Source of the DNA: a virus
Reading direction: 5' to 3' (one strand)
DNA length: 46,223 bases
Virus record (IMG/VR): IMGVR_UViG_3300020420_000027
Coordinates: 1-46,223 of that record
This document shows, piece by piece, positions 45,111-46,223 of this stretch (positions are counted from its first letter, which is position 1; every line of letters starts with the position of its first letter). The notes below the pieces were generated by a model. The model had not been told where the DNA came from and ran no database searches. It saw only the letters and a list, made by a program, of their open reading frames with translations. The position numbers and the translations under genes were made by a program.

Positions 45111-46223
45111 TTACTTGGCCGCTTTTTTAGCTGACTCTTTAGCCTTCTTGACCATATCAACTGCTACTGTCTTTAATGCTACTGAACGTTTTTCATCAAA
45201 TTCAATACCTTCTTTTTTAAGTTTTGCAATTTTAGCATCTGAATAACCAAATTTATCTTTTAACATCTTTTCTGCTTGTTTTGCAGTAGGTCCACCTAAC
45301 ATTTCTTTATTAGGATTTCTTACTGTATCTTTACAAATCTTTTCTGAATGCTTATCTGCTGATTCCTTTTTAGGAAGTGTACCTTTTGCTCTCATATCCA
45401 TATCAGCTTTGGCACCATACATTTTCTTTTCTTTTTCGTCTCTTTTCTTTTGGTTCTTTTTCTGTGTAGCCATTGCTTGAAATCTAATCATATCATTTTC
45501 TTTAAGATCTGATTTTTTAGGTTTTTCATGTACCCAACCTTTTTTAGCCCAGTCTATATGATCTTTTTCTACTTTAGCCATTTTGCCTTCACCTGTTTTA
45601 GGATCATACATCATATGTGGTTCAAACTTTTCGTCTTTTTTAGATTCTTTAACTTCTTGTTTACCATAAGTCTTACATGGATCTTGTCCACAACCACAGT
45701 TTTTCTTTTTAGCTTCTTTAATGTCTTCCATTGATTCTAAGTGTGCCATGCCTTCTTCTTGCATACCTTGTTCACTAAAGTCTACTTCGATACCAATAAG
45801 AGCAGAAATGTTTTTAGCAAAACCTGAGTCTGTATAAATTTCCCAAGGACCATCATGTTCTACTTTTACATCAATATAACCATCTCTTTGTTTGTTAACT
45901 ACGATTTTTTTAACGTGTACTGTTTCAGGATTATCATCTGCCCAGATACTATCACCTGCTAATGCGACTGCATTATTAATATTATGTGTTTTTGTATCGA
46001 CAATATCATAATCTTCTTCTTGTTCAGTAACACCTACTTCTTCTTGAGGAACTTCTACAGGAACTTCTTGATTGCCTTGCGTAGTATTGTATTCAGTGTA
46101 ACGACGTACTGCATCAATACCTTGAGCCGCCTGTGCAATTTTACTTTGAACCCATCCTTCTAAATTCTGTCTATCATCAATCATACCATGAAGTTGGATT
46201 GCATCTTTTGCTAAGAAATATAA
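45111..46223 (-). CDS. Virion-associated protein, 5' part outside window
   Basis: The frame is open to the right edge (13 codons before the ATG at 46184: ...LAKDAIQLHGMIDDRQNLEGW). That block is internal in related cyanophage proteins (L..MiDD...LegWVqSKI), so the true start lies outside. The rest is acidic, with a CGCGQDPCKTYG cysteine cluster in the middle and K/E-rich stretches. The C-terminal half (about residues 285-330 from the ATG) has KICKDTVRNPNKEMLGGPTA and a K-rich tail. I infer a structural or packaged protein. Confidence 0.7.
   Translation of the reverse strand, partial: LYFLAKDAIQLHGMIDDRQNLEGWVQSKIAQAAQGIDAVRRYTEYNTTQGNQEVPVEVPQEEVGVTEQEEDYDIVDTKTHNINNAVALAGDSIWADDNPETVHVKKIVVNKQRDGYIDVKVEHDGPWEIYTDSGFAKNISALIGIEVDFSEQGMQEEGMAHLESMEDIKEAKKKNCGCGQDPCKTYGKQEVKESKKDEKFEPHMMYDPKTGEGKMAKVEKDHIDWAKKGWVHEKPKKSDLKENDMIRFQAMATQKKNQKKRDEKEKKMYGAKADMDMRAKGTLPKKESADKHSEKICKDTVRNPNKEMLGGPTAKQAEKMLKDKFGYSDAKIAKLKKEGIEFDEKRSVALKTVAVDMVKKAKESAKKAAK

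Noticed and set aside
1-46223. tRNA genes, rRNA genes, CRISPR arrays, IS elements, integrase or attachment sites.
   Set aside because: None was seen on either strand by eye; a tRNAscan and repeat search would be needed to exclude divergent tRNAs.

Overview
This 46 kb AT-rich window looks like part of the genome of a large T4-like (myovirus-type) marine phage. Landmarks are a family B DNA polymerase of the gp43 type (33449..36100), a gp44-like clamp-loader ATPase (17837..18760), a gp31/GroES-like co-chaperonin, a DsbA-like dsDNA-binding protein, MazG, a SleB-type cell-wall hydrolase and a block of T4-like cyanophage/pelagiphage-type virion-associated proteins. Genes are tightly packed, with dozens of ATGA or TAATG start/stop overlaps. 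Several cargo genes look alphaproteobacterial (SbmA/BacA, zf-CHCC, FdxA-type ferredoxin), so a marine alphaproteobacterial host such as a SAR11-like cell is my best guess. That host is an inference.

Layout. Positions 1..9052 are read on the + strand: an asparagine-synthase-like PP-loop protein, an operon of a MotA/TolQ/ExbB-like channel, an ExbD-like partner, a small membrane protein and an SbmA/BacA-like transporter, then small phage proteins, then an SGNH hydrolase / methyltransferase / split radical SAM-SPASM / GNAT cluster. From about 9.05 kb to the right edge almost everything is on the - strand. The one clear exception is 16521..16844, which has its own divergent control region.

The most striking element is a small structured RNA at 9204..9045 (- strand). 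It has the conserved core of bacterial RNase P RNA: P1, P2, a tiny P3, P4, P5, the CAAAUAGG and GGGUAGG blocks, and the 3' ACAGAAUCCGG block. The complete specificity domain is replaced by an 8-nt loop. At about 160 nt this is a drastically minimised RNase P RNA.

A second theme is iron-sulfur metabolism. SufB, SufE, an Nfu scaffold, an A-type carrier, a SufT-like DUF59 protein, an FdxA-type ferredoxin and a zf-CHCC protein are spread over 12..29 kb. SufC, SufD and SufS are not in the window. QueC-like and QueD-like proteins suggest 7-deazaguanine chemistry. ClpP-like and GroES-like proteins suggest control of protein quality or folding.

Regulation is partly visible. Five sites share a 14-bp palindrome (consensus GTAAGANNTCTTAC) just upstream of the -10 box. 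In four of them a TTGACA -35 box sits 17 bp from the -10. An 85-aa winged-helix-like protein (16011..16268) is the nearest candidate regulator. Other TTGACA/TATATT promoters lack this operator, and T4-late-like (C/A)TAAATA boxes precede several genes. The right-hand end (38..46 kb) holds proteins of the virion-associated type. One of them starts with a peptide resembling a T4 capsid-targeting sequence with a gp21-type cleavage site.
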